A stretch of 64,000 bases of DNA, from NCBI GenBank assembly GCA_963715045.1, contig CAVQRC010000004.1:310001-374000 (forward strand). Reading direction: 5' to 3'. This document shows positions 17,257-25,797 of this stretch, one piece after another. Source of the DNA: CAVQRC01 sp963715045. Its GTDB lineage: Bacteria; Planctomycetota; Planctomycetia; Pirellulales; Lacipirellulaceae. The notes under the pieces are model-generated. The model was not told the DNA's origin. It ran no database searches and saw nothing but the letters and a program-made list of their open reading frames with translations. A program made the translations under genes and the position numbers. How positions within the stretch are numbered: position 1 is the stretch's first letter; the number at the start of each line of letters is the position of its first letter.

Positions 17257-19248
17257 TTATGGGGTTGCGGTGGCAGTCTCGCGGGCCGGAGTCGCGGCAC
17301 GTTCAGATTGCCGTTCCTTGAATACATCGAGGATCACTTCGCCGCCCACCACACCGTAGAGTCGCGGCCGGGGAGGAATGAGACTCGTATCGACTTCCTC
17401 GTAGGAAAGCTGGGGTTCGCCGTCTGCATCGAGCTCGGCGATCGTCGTCTTGAGCCACTTCTTGTTTTGAGCTTCCCACTGGTCGCACCACGCCTCGGCC
17501 TGTCGGCGGCGCTCGGCCGGTTCCTCGACCGTGATCTCGGGCAGGGCGAATTCAGGTTTGAAATGCGCACCGCGGCACTCATCGCGGGCGAGAGCGCCGT
17601 GCAGAATCGCTTTGGCCAGCGGAAACATGTCGCGGAGGCCCTTCGTGAATACCACGTTCTGGTTGGTCCAGCTTCCGGTATCCGACAACGAGCACCGCTC
17701 GACCCGTTCGGCGAGTTCGTTGACGTGTTCGATTGCCTTCTGAAGCTGGGAATTGTGGCGGACAACGGTGGCGGCCTCGGTCATCGTCTTGCCGAGTTCC
17801 TGATGGATGCGATAGGGGTTTTCGCTGCCACTTTGGCGTTTGAGCAGATTCTGGTGCGCGGCCTCGTGACCGGCCACGGCAGTTCGAAAGAGTGCGTCGT
17901 ACTTTTCGTCGTGTGCGGAGTCGGTCAATCCGCTGATTGCATTCTGAACGCAGGGAGCCACAAACAGTCCGCTGAAAATGCACGACAGCAGAGAGTTGGC
18001 ACCCAGGCGATTCGCACCGTGATAGTGATAGTCGCACTCGCCGATCGCAAACAATCCAGGGATGTTGGTCTGCTGGTTGCGGGGAGACCCGACCTCGAGT
18101 CCCCCGTCGGCGTTGGCCTCGTAGTCGACCCATAGCCCGCCCATCGAGTAGTGGACTGCCGGAAAGATCTTCATCGGGACGTCGCGGGGATTGACTCCCT
18201 GGAATTTTTCGTAGATTCCGAGGATCCCACCGAGTTTTTTATCGAGCAAATCGCGGGGGATGTGGGTCAGATCGAGATAGACGCACTGGCGATCTGCTTC
18301 AACGCTCAACCCTTCCTCGACGCACACGCTGAAGATTTCGCGGGTAGCGATATCGCGAGGGACGAGGTTGCCGTATGCGGGATACCGTTCTTCGAGGAAG
18401 TAGTACCGCTCGGATTCGGGAATCTCGTGCGGGGGACGTGGATCGTGCGGCGTGCGGGGAACCCACACGCGGCCACCCTCGCCACGTGCCGACTCGCTCA
18501 TCAGGCGGAGCTTATCGGAGCCGGGAACGGCGGTTGGATGAACTTGAATAAACTCGCCGTTGGCATATTTGACTCCGGCCTGCATGGAGCGGCTGGCCGC
18601 GCTGCCAGTACAGGCCATCGACATGGTGCTCTTGCCGTAAACCAATCCGCAGCCCCCCGACGCGACGATGACCGCATCCGCGGGAAAGCTGCGGATCTCC
18701 ATCGTGACGAGATTCTGTGCCGTGGCGCCACGGCAGCGGCCGTTGTCGTCGAGGACCGGGCCGAGGAAATCCCAGCCTTCATACATTTCGATCTGACCGG
18801 CCGCGAACCATCGCCGGACCTGTTCGTCGAGGGCGTACAGCAATTGCTGGCCGGTCGTTGCCCCGGCGAAGGCGGTGCGCTTGTACAGCGTGCCCCCGAA
18901 CCTTCGTTGATCGCGAAACCCCTCCGGAGTCCGGTTAAACGGGACTCCGAGGCGGTCCATGAGGTCGATAATTCGGGGCGCCCAGTAGCACATCTCCTTG
19001 ACCGGCGGCTGGTGCTGCAGGAAGTCGCCTCCGTAGACCGAGTCGTCGAAGTGTTTCCATTCGTCGTCACCCTGCTGGCGGGTCACGTCGTTGACGCTGT
19101 TGATGCCCCCTTGAGCACAGACGCTGTGGGACCGTTTGACGGGTGTCAGGCTCATGACATCCACGGTCAAACCGAGTTCGGCAAGTTTCATCGCGGCCGC
19201 CAGACCGGCCAGGCCACCACCGACGACAACGACACGAGATTCAGACAT
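17257..19248 (-). CDS. sdhA: Succinate dehydrogenase flavoprotein subunit
   Basis: This 663-residue protein oxidises succinate to fumarate with covalently bound FAD. The Rossmann motif VVVVGGGLAGLAAAM is at the N-terminus. RSHSVCAQGGIN supplies the flavin-linking His and the substrate loop. HPTA and ESARGEGGRVW form the active site, and HYSMGGLWVD is the conserved capping segment. The order sdhC-sdhA-sdhB and the single cytochrome subunit fit the Bacillus-type three-subunit enzyme. The start has a normal SdhA N-terminus. It is downstream of sdhC, separated by 239 bases that contain a tandem repeat. Confidence 0.96.
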   Translation of the reverse strand: MSESRVVVVGGGLAGLAAAMKLAELGLTVDVMSLTPVKRSHSVCAQGGINSVNDVTRQQGDDEWKHFDDSVYGGDFLQHQPPVKEMCYWAPRIIDLMDRLGVPFNRTPEGFRDQRRFGGTLYKRTAFAGATTGQQLLYALDEQVRRWFAAGQIEMYEGWDFLGPVLDDNGRCRGATAQNLVTMEIRSFPADAVIVASGGCGLVYGKSTMSMACTGSAASRSMQAGVKYANGEFIQVHPTAVPGSDKLRLMSESARGEGGRVWVPRTPHDPRPPHEIPESERYYFLEERYPAYGNLVPRDIATREIFSVCVEEGLSVEADRQCVYLDLTHIPRDLLDKKLGGILGIYEKFQGVNPRDVPMKIFPAVHYSMGGLWVDYEANADGGLEVGSPRNQQTNIPGLFAIGECDYHYHGANRLGANSLLSCIFSGLFVAPCVQNAISGLTDSAHDEKYDALFRTAVAGHEAAHQNLLKRQSGSENPYRIHQELGKTMTEAATVVRHNSQLQKAIEHVNELAERVERCSLSDTGSWTNQNVVFTKGLRDMFPLAKAILHGALARDECRGAHFKPEFALPEITVEEPAERRRQAEAWCDQWEAQNKKWLKTTIAELDADGEPQLSYEEVDTSLIPPRPRLYGVVGGEVILDVFKERQSERAATPARETATATP

Positions 19249-19325
19249 CAGGTTTGCCAGGTTAATTGCGAGGAGATTTGCAGGGCGAGAAACGCGAGGG
19301 ATTTTATCGTACGGGACGATTATTC

Positions 19326-19415
19326 AGAGTGCCAGATATTCAGAATGCCAGATATTCAAAGTGCCAGATATTCCCAGTGCCGAATATATCCAGTGCCGAA
19401 TATATCCAGTGCCAG
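19326..19415. repeat. 16-bp tandem repeat between sdhC and sdhA
   Basis: There are five full units and one partial unit of 16 bp: AGAGTGCCAGATATTC, AGAATGCCAGATATTC, AAAGTGCCAGATATTC, then two of CCAGTGCCGAATATAT and the start of a sixth. The array is AT-rich in a GC-rich genome and lies in the 239-base sdhC-sdhA spacer. Confidence 0.9.
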
Positions 19416-19487
19416 CAGGAGAGCGGCCGCCAGGAATTCCGCCTGCCGACCCGACATGGGTCGCGGCGTTACCAGGACCGCGAAAAG

Positions 19488-20324
19488 TTATCGCCGGGCG
19501 ACGTCGTCGTCGTCTGAGTGGTCGGTACCGCGTCGTTTCTCTTCATTCGGTTTGAGGAGTCCTGATTCGGTGAATGTTTCGTAGATTTTGTCTTCATCCT
19601 GGACTGCCGCCTCGAGGTTTTCTGGTTCGCCTACCTGGTGCATTCCCCAGAGGGCACTCATCCCTACAACGGCCAGGGCCACGCCAAACACGCTGCAGAC
19701 AAGCGATGCTCGGCGTTGGGCCATCGGACTTGTCCACACGCCCCAGGTGATTCCCATCGTCCAGATTCCGTTCGCCAGGTGAAAGACCGAGGCGAGGATT
19801 CCGATCGCATACAGCCCGACGACCACCACGCTCTGGAGTGCTTCCCCGGCGGTTGAAGCGGCACTGTAGGGGCGGAAATTGGCTCCCCGGAAGGGCTCGG
19901 GCAGGCGGCGAATCGCGTTCACCCACCATTCGGCGTGGATCCAACCGTGCATGTGAAATACATGCCACATGATGAACACGAAGGCGATCATCCCGGTCGC
20001 GCGTTGCAACGTATAGCGAATGTTCGCCGAGTAGGGGTAACTCGAGGTGTTCGGGAGGCCTCCCCGAATGATGACGACCCCGATAATCGCATGAAACAGG
20101 ATCGGGATGAAAATGAAGGTCCACTCCACGACCGGCAGCAAGTCCCCCAGACCGTGAATTTGATAGACCGTCTTCTGAAACGCGGCGGGGCCTTCCAGCA
20201 CGCTGGCATTGGCCAGCAGATGGACACACATGAAGGCGCCGACCGGCACCAGCCCCGACAGGGAATGGAGACGACGGATGAGAAACTCGTGCCGGACGAG
20301 AAACGACGAATGAGAATCGGTCAC
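19488..20324 (-). CDS. sdhC: Succinate dehydrogenase cytochrome b subunit
   Basis: This is a five-helix membrane anchor of the b558 type. It holds heme and passes electrons to quinone. I prefer the GTG at 20324 (VTDSHSSFLVRHEFLIRRLH) over the longer frame from 20450, because the longer version adds residues unlike the family. The GTG start gives about 278 residues with an AGG upstream. Helices include SGLVPVGAFMCVHLLANA (heme-ligand His), FHAIIGVVIIRGG, IAFVFIMWHVFHMHGW and LASVFHLANGIWTMGITWGV. The Asp-rich C-terminal tail is cytosolic. It is the first gene of sdhCAB. Confidence 0.92.
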   Translation of the reverse strand: MTDSHSSFLVRHEFLIRRLHSLSGLVPVGAFMCVHLLANASVLEGPAAFQKTVYQIHGLGDLLPVVEWTFIFIPILFHAIIGVVIIRGGLPNTSSYPYSANIRYTLQRATGMIAFVFIMWHVFHMHGWIHAEWWVNAIRRLPEPFRGANFRPYSAASTAGEALQSVVVVGLYAIGILASVFHLANGIWTMGITWGVWTSPMAQRRASLVCSVFGVALAVVGMSALWGMHQVGEPENLEAAVQDEDKIYETFTESGLLKPNEEKRRGTDHSDDDDVARR

Positions 20325-20451
20325 GCTTGCACCTGAGGCAACGTTCCACGGCAGATGAACGACAGACGGGCCAGTATCGAGAATGGTCTGGCATCTGACA
20401 AGACGGGGCGAACGGTTGTTCGCCAGGGCCACTTCGGGGCAGCGAGACAAG

Positions 20452-20486
20452 AAAAAAGGTGTTCCGGGCCGAGGTCCGAAACACCT
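20452..20486 (-). terminator. Rho-independent terminator of the TPR gene
   Basis: On the minus strand, AGGTGTTTCGG pairs with CCGGAACACCT and is followed by six T residues (20452-20457). It lies 30 bases after the stop of the TPR gene at 20516 and before sdhC, separating the two transcripts. Confidence 0.8.
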
Positions 20487-20515
20487 GTCGTTACGATCGA
20501 TGATGGCTCAGCGGA

Positions 20516-22303
20516 TCACTCAAACGGGTTCACAGAAGGAGCTGCTTCCCCTGTGGGAGCCGGGGTCGCAGGGGCCGACTCCTCGATGGGAATCAGCGTG
20601 TCGGTTTCCACGGGAGCGAGGAGTGCGTCGCCGCCGTCCGCCGCAGCAGGTGGATTCTCCACGTTGTCGAATGCGGGCGGGGCTGGCTGGAATGTGTTGT
20701 CCGGCAACTCTGGAATCGGACTCAACTCGGGAGCCGGCAGCGTACCCGCAGACTCGTAGGATGACGCCGCCGCCGCGGGTTCCGCGGCAGACGTGGCTAT
20801 TTGCGCGGCTGCCGCGCGAGCTTCGCGAGCTGCTTCCAAGTCACCGACCGCCTGGTACGAGTCGGCGAGCCGCTCATAGGCATCCCGGAAATCAGAGTTG
20901 AACTGAATGGCGTTTCTGAAGGATACGACCGCATCCGCGTAGTCCTCCATCATCATTTGCACGGCACCACGTTTGAAGTAGTGGTCGGCGACCGTCGGTT
21001 CGACACGAATCGCTTCGTTGAAGTCGCGGAGTGCCTTGTCCAGATCCTTGAGTTGGACGTACGCCAATCCGCGATTCACGAATGCGGGTACGAATCGCTC
21101 ATCCTGCTTGAGGGCTTGCCCGTAGTACCTCGTCGCCGTGTGATAATCGCCAATTGCGGCGTGGGTATATCCCAGCCACAGGTTCGGCCGCGGATCGTCA
21201 AATGCGATCGACAGCGCCTTCTCGAAGTCAAGCCGGGCGAGGAGATGCTCATTCATGTAGTGCCACACGATGCCGCGGCGAAAATAGCCTTCGGAAAACG
21301 TATCGGGCGCCATCGCGATCGCTTCGCTGAACGACTCGATTGCCTCGTCGTATTGACCCAGTAATCGCTGGGCAATGCCGCGGTTGAACAGGGCCAGTTG
21401 CCGCTGCGGCTGGGTCTCCAGAGCTTCGTCCAACGCCTTGTTGGTATCGACAATCGCCGCCGTGTAGGCGATCTTCTGATCCGCCGGATTGTCAGCCTCT
21501 TTTCCCAACTCGAGGTAGGCCAGGGCCGCCCCCAGATACGGATCGATGTACGGCGGTTCGTCCGGCGACGTCGGCCGATGACGCTCCTTGGCGTCGTAGA
21601 AGGCCGAGATAGCGGCCGGGTAATTCGGCTCCCGGATGCGAACCAGTCCCAAAGCGTAGTGCGTCTCGTGGTTGGCCGAATCGAGTTCGATCGCCTTGGC
21701 CAGATCGGCATAGGCGGCCTCGAACTTGCCGATCGCGGCTTCGGCCTGTCCGCGCTGACTGTAGGCCTCGGCGTTCTCGGGCTCGGCCTCGATCACTTTG
21801 GTGAGCGACTTGATCGCCGGAACCGCCAGGCCGACGCGGATCTGGCTCTTGCCCAGATTGAGCAGGTACACGGGATTGGAACGATCGTTCTTGACCGCTT
21901 TCTCGAAGGCCTGGTACGCCTGCAACGCCTGGTTTTCGTCATACAGGATCTCGCCCAACCCATTGTGGGCCGCGGCCAGATTCTCGTTTTCCTGAATCGC
22001 GGCGCGATAGTCCTTCTTGGCGTCTTCGAATTCCTCCATCGACTTGAGGGCGATTGCCCGACCCACGTAACCGGCTACCAACTGCTCGGTCTGGTTCAAC
22101 GCTTCAGCAATCCGCACACCTTCGCTGAAGGACCGCGCCGCTGCGTCGAACTCACCCGCCTCGAGTTGAGTCTTGCCGGCATCGAGGGCCTGTTCCATCA
22201 GTTCCAGCGGATTCTGCTGCGCGTCCTGGGACAGGCCGGATGTGGCGGTCGCGAGGGCACTCACCCCGACAAGCAACGCGAATAGCGGACGAGGAATGGT
22301 CAT
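20516..22303 (-). CDS. Exported protein with about ten TPR repeats
   Basis: This 595-residue protein has a signal peptide (LFALLVGVSALATATSGLS, then QDAQQ). It is mostly TPR from about residue 45 to 500, for example AAAHNGLGEILYDENQAL, EAYSQRGQAEAAIGKFEAAY and RFVPAFVNRGLAYVQLKDL. The last 90 residues are a Pro/Ala/Glu-rich low-complexity tail ending in SVNPFE. It probably acts in the periplasm as a scaffold. It is not a close paralogue of the two TPR genes at 6.6-9.7 kb. A terminator follows at 20452, so it is likely monocistronic. Confidence 0.87.
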   Translation of the reverse strand: MTIPRPLFALLVGVSALATATSGLSQDAQQNPLELMEQALDAGKTQLEAGEFDAAARSFSEGVRIAEALNQTEQLVAGYVGRAIALKSMEEFEDAKKDYRAAIQENENLAAAHNGLGEILYDENQALQAYQAFEKAVKNDRSNPVYLLNLGKSQIRVGLAVPAIKSLTKVIEAEPENAEAYSQRGQAEAAIGKFEAAYADLAKAIELDSANHETHYALGLVRIREPNYPAAISAFYDAKERHRPTSPDEPPYIDPYLGAALAYLELGKEADNPADQKIAYTAAIVDTNKALDEALETQPQRQLALFNRGIAQRLLGQYDEAIESFSEAIAMAPDTFSEGYFRRGIVWHYMNEHLLARLDFEKALSIAFDDPRPNLWLGYTHAAIGDYHTATRYYGQALKQDERFVPAFVNRGLAYVQLKDLDKALRDFNEAIRVEPTVADHYFKRGAVQMMMEDYADAVVSFRNAIQFNSDFRDAYERLADSYQAVGDLEAAREARAAAAQIATSAAEPAAAASSYESAGTLPAPELSPIPELPDNTFQPAPPAFDNVENPPAAADGGDALLAPVETDTLIPIEESAPATPAPTGEAAPSVNPFE

Positions 22304-22623
22304 GGTGGTAAGAGCTCCAAAAATCAGCGGGAGAATAGGTAGATTTCTTGCCTCGTAAGCGATGAATTATAGGCCACCTGGCGGCTCGGGCAGCGGCCGA
22401 TAGAGCATCCACGCCATGTCCGCCGACGCGGCACGCGCGGTTTTGCCGAATACAGGGACTGGGCAGAGAGTTCGACTGGGGTGGACACTCGATGCGACAC
22501 GCCAAAAGGCGACTCGAGACCTGCGTTCTACCACCAACAGATCGCCGTCGAACGCGCCACCGCGGCAGCGATCCGCCGGCAATCGCCGGCGGCCACCCGC
22601 GGAGCATCGTCGCGAGCGAGCCG
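22304..22623. other. Intergenic region, nothing recognised
   Basis: These 320 bases lie between the TPR gene start and the end of the small conserved gene. Open frames here are Arg/Pro-rich shadows. I see no repeat or clear hairpin. Confidence 0.4.
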
Positions 22624-22938
22624 CTACTTCTTCCGCGGTTCGGTCGGGCTCCAGTCGATTGTCTTCTTGACACGACCCTTTTCTTTGCCGGCCACGGCAA
22701 ATCGTCCGTAGGGGCGGGCCGTCCGGTTGTACTCCGACGCAAAGGCCTCGGCATCTTCGGCCGTGAATGGGCGCGGGATCGTGCGGCTGAGTTTACCCAG
22801 ATGGTAGATGTGCACGACGTGATCGGTGGGCGGCTTGGCCACCTCGGCGTCACCACCGTCATCTGGATCTTCCTCATCACCAAAGTCGACGGCATCGAGC
22901 GCGTCCTCGCCGGATCCCAGATATTCATCGTCGTCCAT
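22624..22938 (-). CDS. Small conserved acidic-then-basic hypothetical protein
   Basis: The start at 22938 (MDDDEYLGSGEDALDA) gives 104 residues. The first 40 are strongly acidic and probably disordered. The rest forms a compact domain, HVVHIYHLGKLSRTIPRPF, then AEDAEAFASEYNRTARPYG. The Lys/Arg-rich end (GRVKKTIDWSPTEPRKK) could contact nucleic acid or a ribosome. There is no signal peptide. The conserved core looks selected rather than random, and the codon usage is typical. The function is unknown. Confidence 0.7.
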   Translation of the reverse strand: MDDDEYLGSGEDALDAVDFGDEEDPDDGGDAEVAKPPTDHVVHIYHLGKLSRTIPRPFTAEDAEAFASEYNRTARPYGRFAVAGKEKGRVKKTIDWSPTEPRKK

Positions 22939-23020
22939 CGCAACACCCCGACGCGGAATCAACGGACCCGCCACTGGAGGAAGGAAATCCAAGCTCGCCG
23001 CCAATCAACCCGCATCAACT

Positions 23021-23099
23021 AAGAACCTATCCCAAAACCTCAGTGAACGTGTCCCACGGTCGGGGAATTCGGTAGCTGAAGCTCATTTTGGGATCGGCA
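23021..23099 (+). repeat. 78-bp hairpin repeat, copy 3
   Basis: AAGAACCTATCCCAAAACC at the left end and CATTTTGGGATCGGCAC at the right, with the core GTGAACGTGTCCCACGG and GGGGAATTCGGTAGCTGAAG. It lies between the stop of the S41 protease gene and the start of the small conserved gene, both on the minus strand. Confidence 0.9.
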
Positions 23100-23151
23100 C
23101 TAAACCTCGGTTTGTGTCGACCGAGTTCGAATTGGGATTACGAGATCCGCG

Positions 23152-25077
23152 TCACAGACATCGACCCGGCCGCCGGCAGCACAGAAACTGATGCACGTTG
23201 AATATCGTGTGACGTTCGATGGACGTCAAGCGGTTTGCCTCGGTGTTCTTCTGTGCCCGGCGGCTGAGCTGCTGGTGCCACACGCCAGCAGGCTCGCGGT
23301 AATGGCTGGCGATCAGGCTCGAGGGCGTCACTGCGGCAGCCGACTGGAGCGAGTCGCCGCCGGCTGCGGCACGCGGGAGTACCCATCCGGCGGCCTGCGG
23401 ACGCTGCTGCTGCAGGGCCAACTGGTTGCTGGCTTCACTGACAGCCGCTTCGAGCACCGGATCGGCGGGTCGCAGGTCAACAGCGTAAGCTCCCTCGGTC
23501 GCTTTGGCAGCATGTCGCGGGACGATATGGGGTTGGATACCCACCTTGCTGATCTCGCGACCACTGGGAGAAAGAAATTTCGCTGTCGTTAACCGCATGC
23601 CCATCCCGACCGAACCGAGCGGGAAGATCCCCTGCACGGTCCCCTTGCCGTAGGACTTTTCGCCAATGATGACTCCGCGGCGGTGATCGCGAATCGCACC
23701 GGCAAAGATTTCGCTCGCGCTCGCACTGTCACCGTCGATCAGGACGATCAACGGCACCCGCCACGTTCCCCCGCGTTTCGCCTGGTAGTCGAACGCCTCG
23801 TTGGGATTGCGACCCTTCGTCGACACAATTCCGCCTTGCTGTATGAACATATCGGCCGCTTCGACACTGGCCGTGAGCAGTCCGCCAGGGTTGCCGCGCA
23901 GATCGACAATGAGGAATCTCATACCTTTGGCATGCAGATCCCAAAGCGATTGATCCAGCTCGGACGCCGTGCCTTTCTGAAAGGACGGTAGCCGCAGATA
24001 CGCGACTCCCAGCTTCGGGTCGACGATCCGGGCGTCCTCGATCCCGGGAACCTCGATGTGCTCGCGTCGGACTGACAGCCGCCGCGGCGTTCGTCCGGGA
24101 GTCGTGACTACCAACTGGGCGATGCTTCCCTCTGGTCCGCTGAGCAGTCCGGCCGCCGTGTCGGTGGCCGCGTCAACCGTGGAATGACCATCGACTTCAA
24201 TGATCACGTCGCGACTCTGGATCCCGGCTGCTTCGGCTGGGCTGCCCGAGATCACGTCCACGATTTCCAGGCCACCAGCCCCTCCTTTGAGCTCCACGCC
24301 GAGACCGACGAAGTTGCCCTCGATCTGTGAGTAGACGTCTCGGAGTTGATCACCCGTTAACAACGCCGAATAGTCGTCCAGCCCGCCCGCGACAGCGGGC
24401 GCCATTTCGAGCAAGGCGGCGGTCGGCGAGAGCCCTAATCTTTCCTCCGCGAGCCGCACAATCTGCAGGGCGGCCGCTTCCGCCTCGCGACGACTACGCA
24501 CCGTCTGACGTCCGAGCAATTGGTAGACATCGCGGCGGAACTGGTCGACTTCCAGAGCGTCGACGGCGGGCAGATTTTGCCGGAGAAACGTGGGGCTCGC
24601 CAGGGCGATATCCAGCGCTGTGGTGCCTCTCACGACGAGCGCACTCCAGGGCGGTTCGACGACATAGTGCGAGTCGATCTTCGCGAGCACTTCCGACAAC
24701 AGTGCCGCGGCCTGAGCGGGATCGGCCGTACGGACGGCCGACTGAAAACTGGTATCGCTGTACCGCCGCGCGAGGCTGTACTGCATCTTGGCCAAGTCGT
24801 GGCGACGTCGCAGCACCTCGTGGGTGGGATAGGCGCGGAGGGCGTCTTCGTAGTGGTTCAGCACCGAGGCCCATTGTCGTTTGGCTTCGAGTGCCCGGCC
24901 GGTCTCGAGCACCACGTCCAACGAATCAGCAGCGGGGGACTCCCCGAACGCAGCAGATGCGTCGAACCGTGATGGCGGCGACTGTCCCCAACTCGGAACA
25001 GGTGTGAATGGGAACGCTGCCGCTGCAAACGTCAACGCCAACACAACCCGCAAATGTGATTTGACCCTGGATTTCAT
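23152..25077 (-). CDS. Carboxyl-terminal processing protease (S41 family) with PDZ domain
   Basis: This 641-residue periplasmic protease has a signal peptide ending near PVPSWGQ. A helical N-terminal region (about 40-200) precedes a PDZ domain (GLGVELKGGAGGLEIVDVIS, then GSPAEAAGIQSRDVIIEVDG). The S41 catalytic domain has DLRGNPGGLL, the nucleophile region GDSASASEIFAGAI and the Lys in GEKSYGKGTVQG, giving a Ser-Lys dyad. The C-terminal 90 residues are Ala/Gln-rich and not part of the enzyme. It is longer than E. coli Prc-type minimal forms but typical for planctomycete versions. Its substrate is unknown. Hairpin repeat copy 3 lies just downstream. Confidence 0.92.
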   Translation of the reverse strand: MKSRVKSHLRVVLALTFAAAAFPFTPVPSWGQSPPSRFDASAAFGESPAADSLDVVLETGRALEAKRQWASVLNHYEDALRAYPTHEVLRRRHDLAKMQYSLARRYSDTSFQSAVRTADPAQAAALLSEVLAKIDSHYVVEPPWSALVVRGTTALDIALASPTFLRQNLPAVDALEVDQFRRDVYQLLGRQTVRSRREAEAAALQIVRLAEERLGLSPTAALLEMAPAVAGGLDDYSALLTGDQLRDVYSQIEGNFVGLGVELKGGAGGLEIVDVISGSPAEAAGIQSRDVIIEVDGHSTVDAATDTAAGLLSGPEGSIAQLVVTTPGRTPRRLSVRREHIEVPGIEDARIVDPKLGVAYLRLPSFQKGTASELDQSLWDLHAKGMRFLIVDLRGNPGGLLTASVEAADMFIQQGGIVSTKGRNPNEAFDYQAKRGGTWRVPLIVLIDGDSASASEIFAGAIRDHRRGVIIGEKSYGKGTVQGIFPLGSVGMGMRLTTAKFLSPSGREISKVGIQPHIVPRHAAKATEGAYAVDLRPADPVLEAAVSEASNQLALQQQRPQAAGWVLPRAAAGGDSLQSAAAVTPSSLIASHYREPAGVWHQQLSRRAQKNTEANRLTSIERHTIFNVHQFLCCRRPGRCL

Positions 25078-25797
25078 ATGCCCATCCTGGAATGCTGATC
25101 AGTTATCGGGCTGGTATGAGTCCAACCAACTCCAGCCAACGGAGTGCGGCGAGAAATCGAAACGCTTCAACAACGGCTCACTTGCGAATCAACCGCGAGA
25201 AGCGTTGCAGGACAGGCCCATGAGTGGGTCGCTAACATCGGCCGAAACCAATATAGGACACGTTTTGGGCGCGGTCAAAAAAAGAAAGCGTCGCGAATTT
25301 CATCGCGTGTGTTGCACAATCGTCACACCTGTCAGAAGGGGGTGCGCTGCGCGGTTTGGTCCTTACCAAGCACGAAAAAGAGATACGCCGGTTCTGGCAG
25401 TTAAGCATCTCGTAGATGTTGCGCGGTAAGTTCACCGCTTGCCATCAACCGCGTAGTTGCCGCGTCATGCGAGTCCCAGGCAGGCCGTACTTGCCACCTG
25501 CCACGCGTTCTTGATTCGATTGCCGCACATCGGCGGCGCGTCGCTGTCCCCGCCCGTGACCCGGACGGAGGGAGTTGGAGGGAGAGAGTCCCGGTCAATG
25601 GGCGGGGCAGTGACGAATGCATCGGGTTCGCCGCAACGGGCAACTCGGCCTCGGGTGTGGCGGTTGACCTCGTGTACGACGGTTTCAGTGTGTGGTATTT
25701 TGCCCGGCGGCTTCGCGGCGGGGCAGCTGAATCAGTCGCCTGAGTTGTCTGGAATTCGTACGTGCGGCTCTCCCCCAAGGTTCACAGGTCGAAAGAA
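25078..25797. other. 720-base region upstream of purH, no gene seen
   Basis: The divergent promoters for the S41 protease (minus) and purH (plus) must lie here. Open frames show no protein character. An AT-richer part lies at 25230-25320. A long GC-rich hairpin (25548-25607) sits 190 bases before the purH start and is listed separately. Confidence 0.45.
25548..25607 (+). promoter_or_regulatory. Long hairpin in the purH leader
   Basis: CCCCGCCC at 25548-25555 pairs with GGGCGGGG at 25600-25607. Further pairing inside comes from TGACCCGGA with TCCCGGTCA. The purine-rich loop is GGAGGGAGTTGGAGGGAGAG. If purH is transcribed from upstream this would be a stable leader structure. It has no T-tract, and it matches no purine or PRPP-type riboswitch that I know. 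Confidence 0.35.

Noticed and set aside
18151..19584. 477-residue plus-strand open frame across sdhA
   Set aside because: It is antisense to the unmistakable SdhA flavoprotein frame and runs through the 16-bp tandem repeat. Long antisense frames are common at this GC content.
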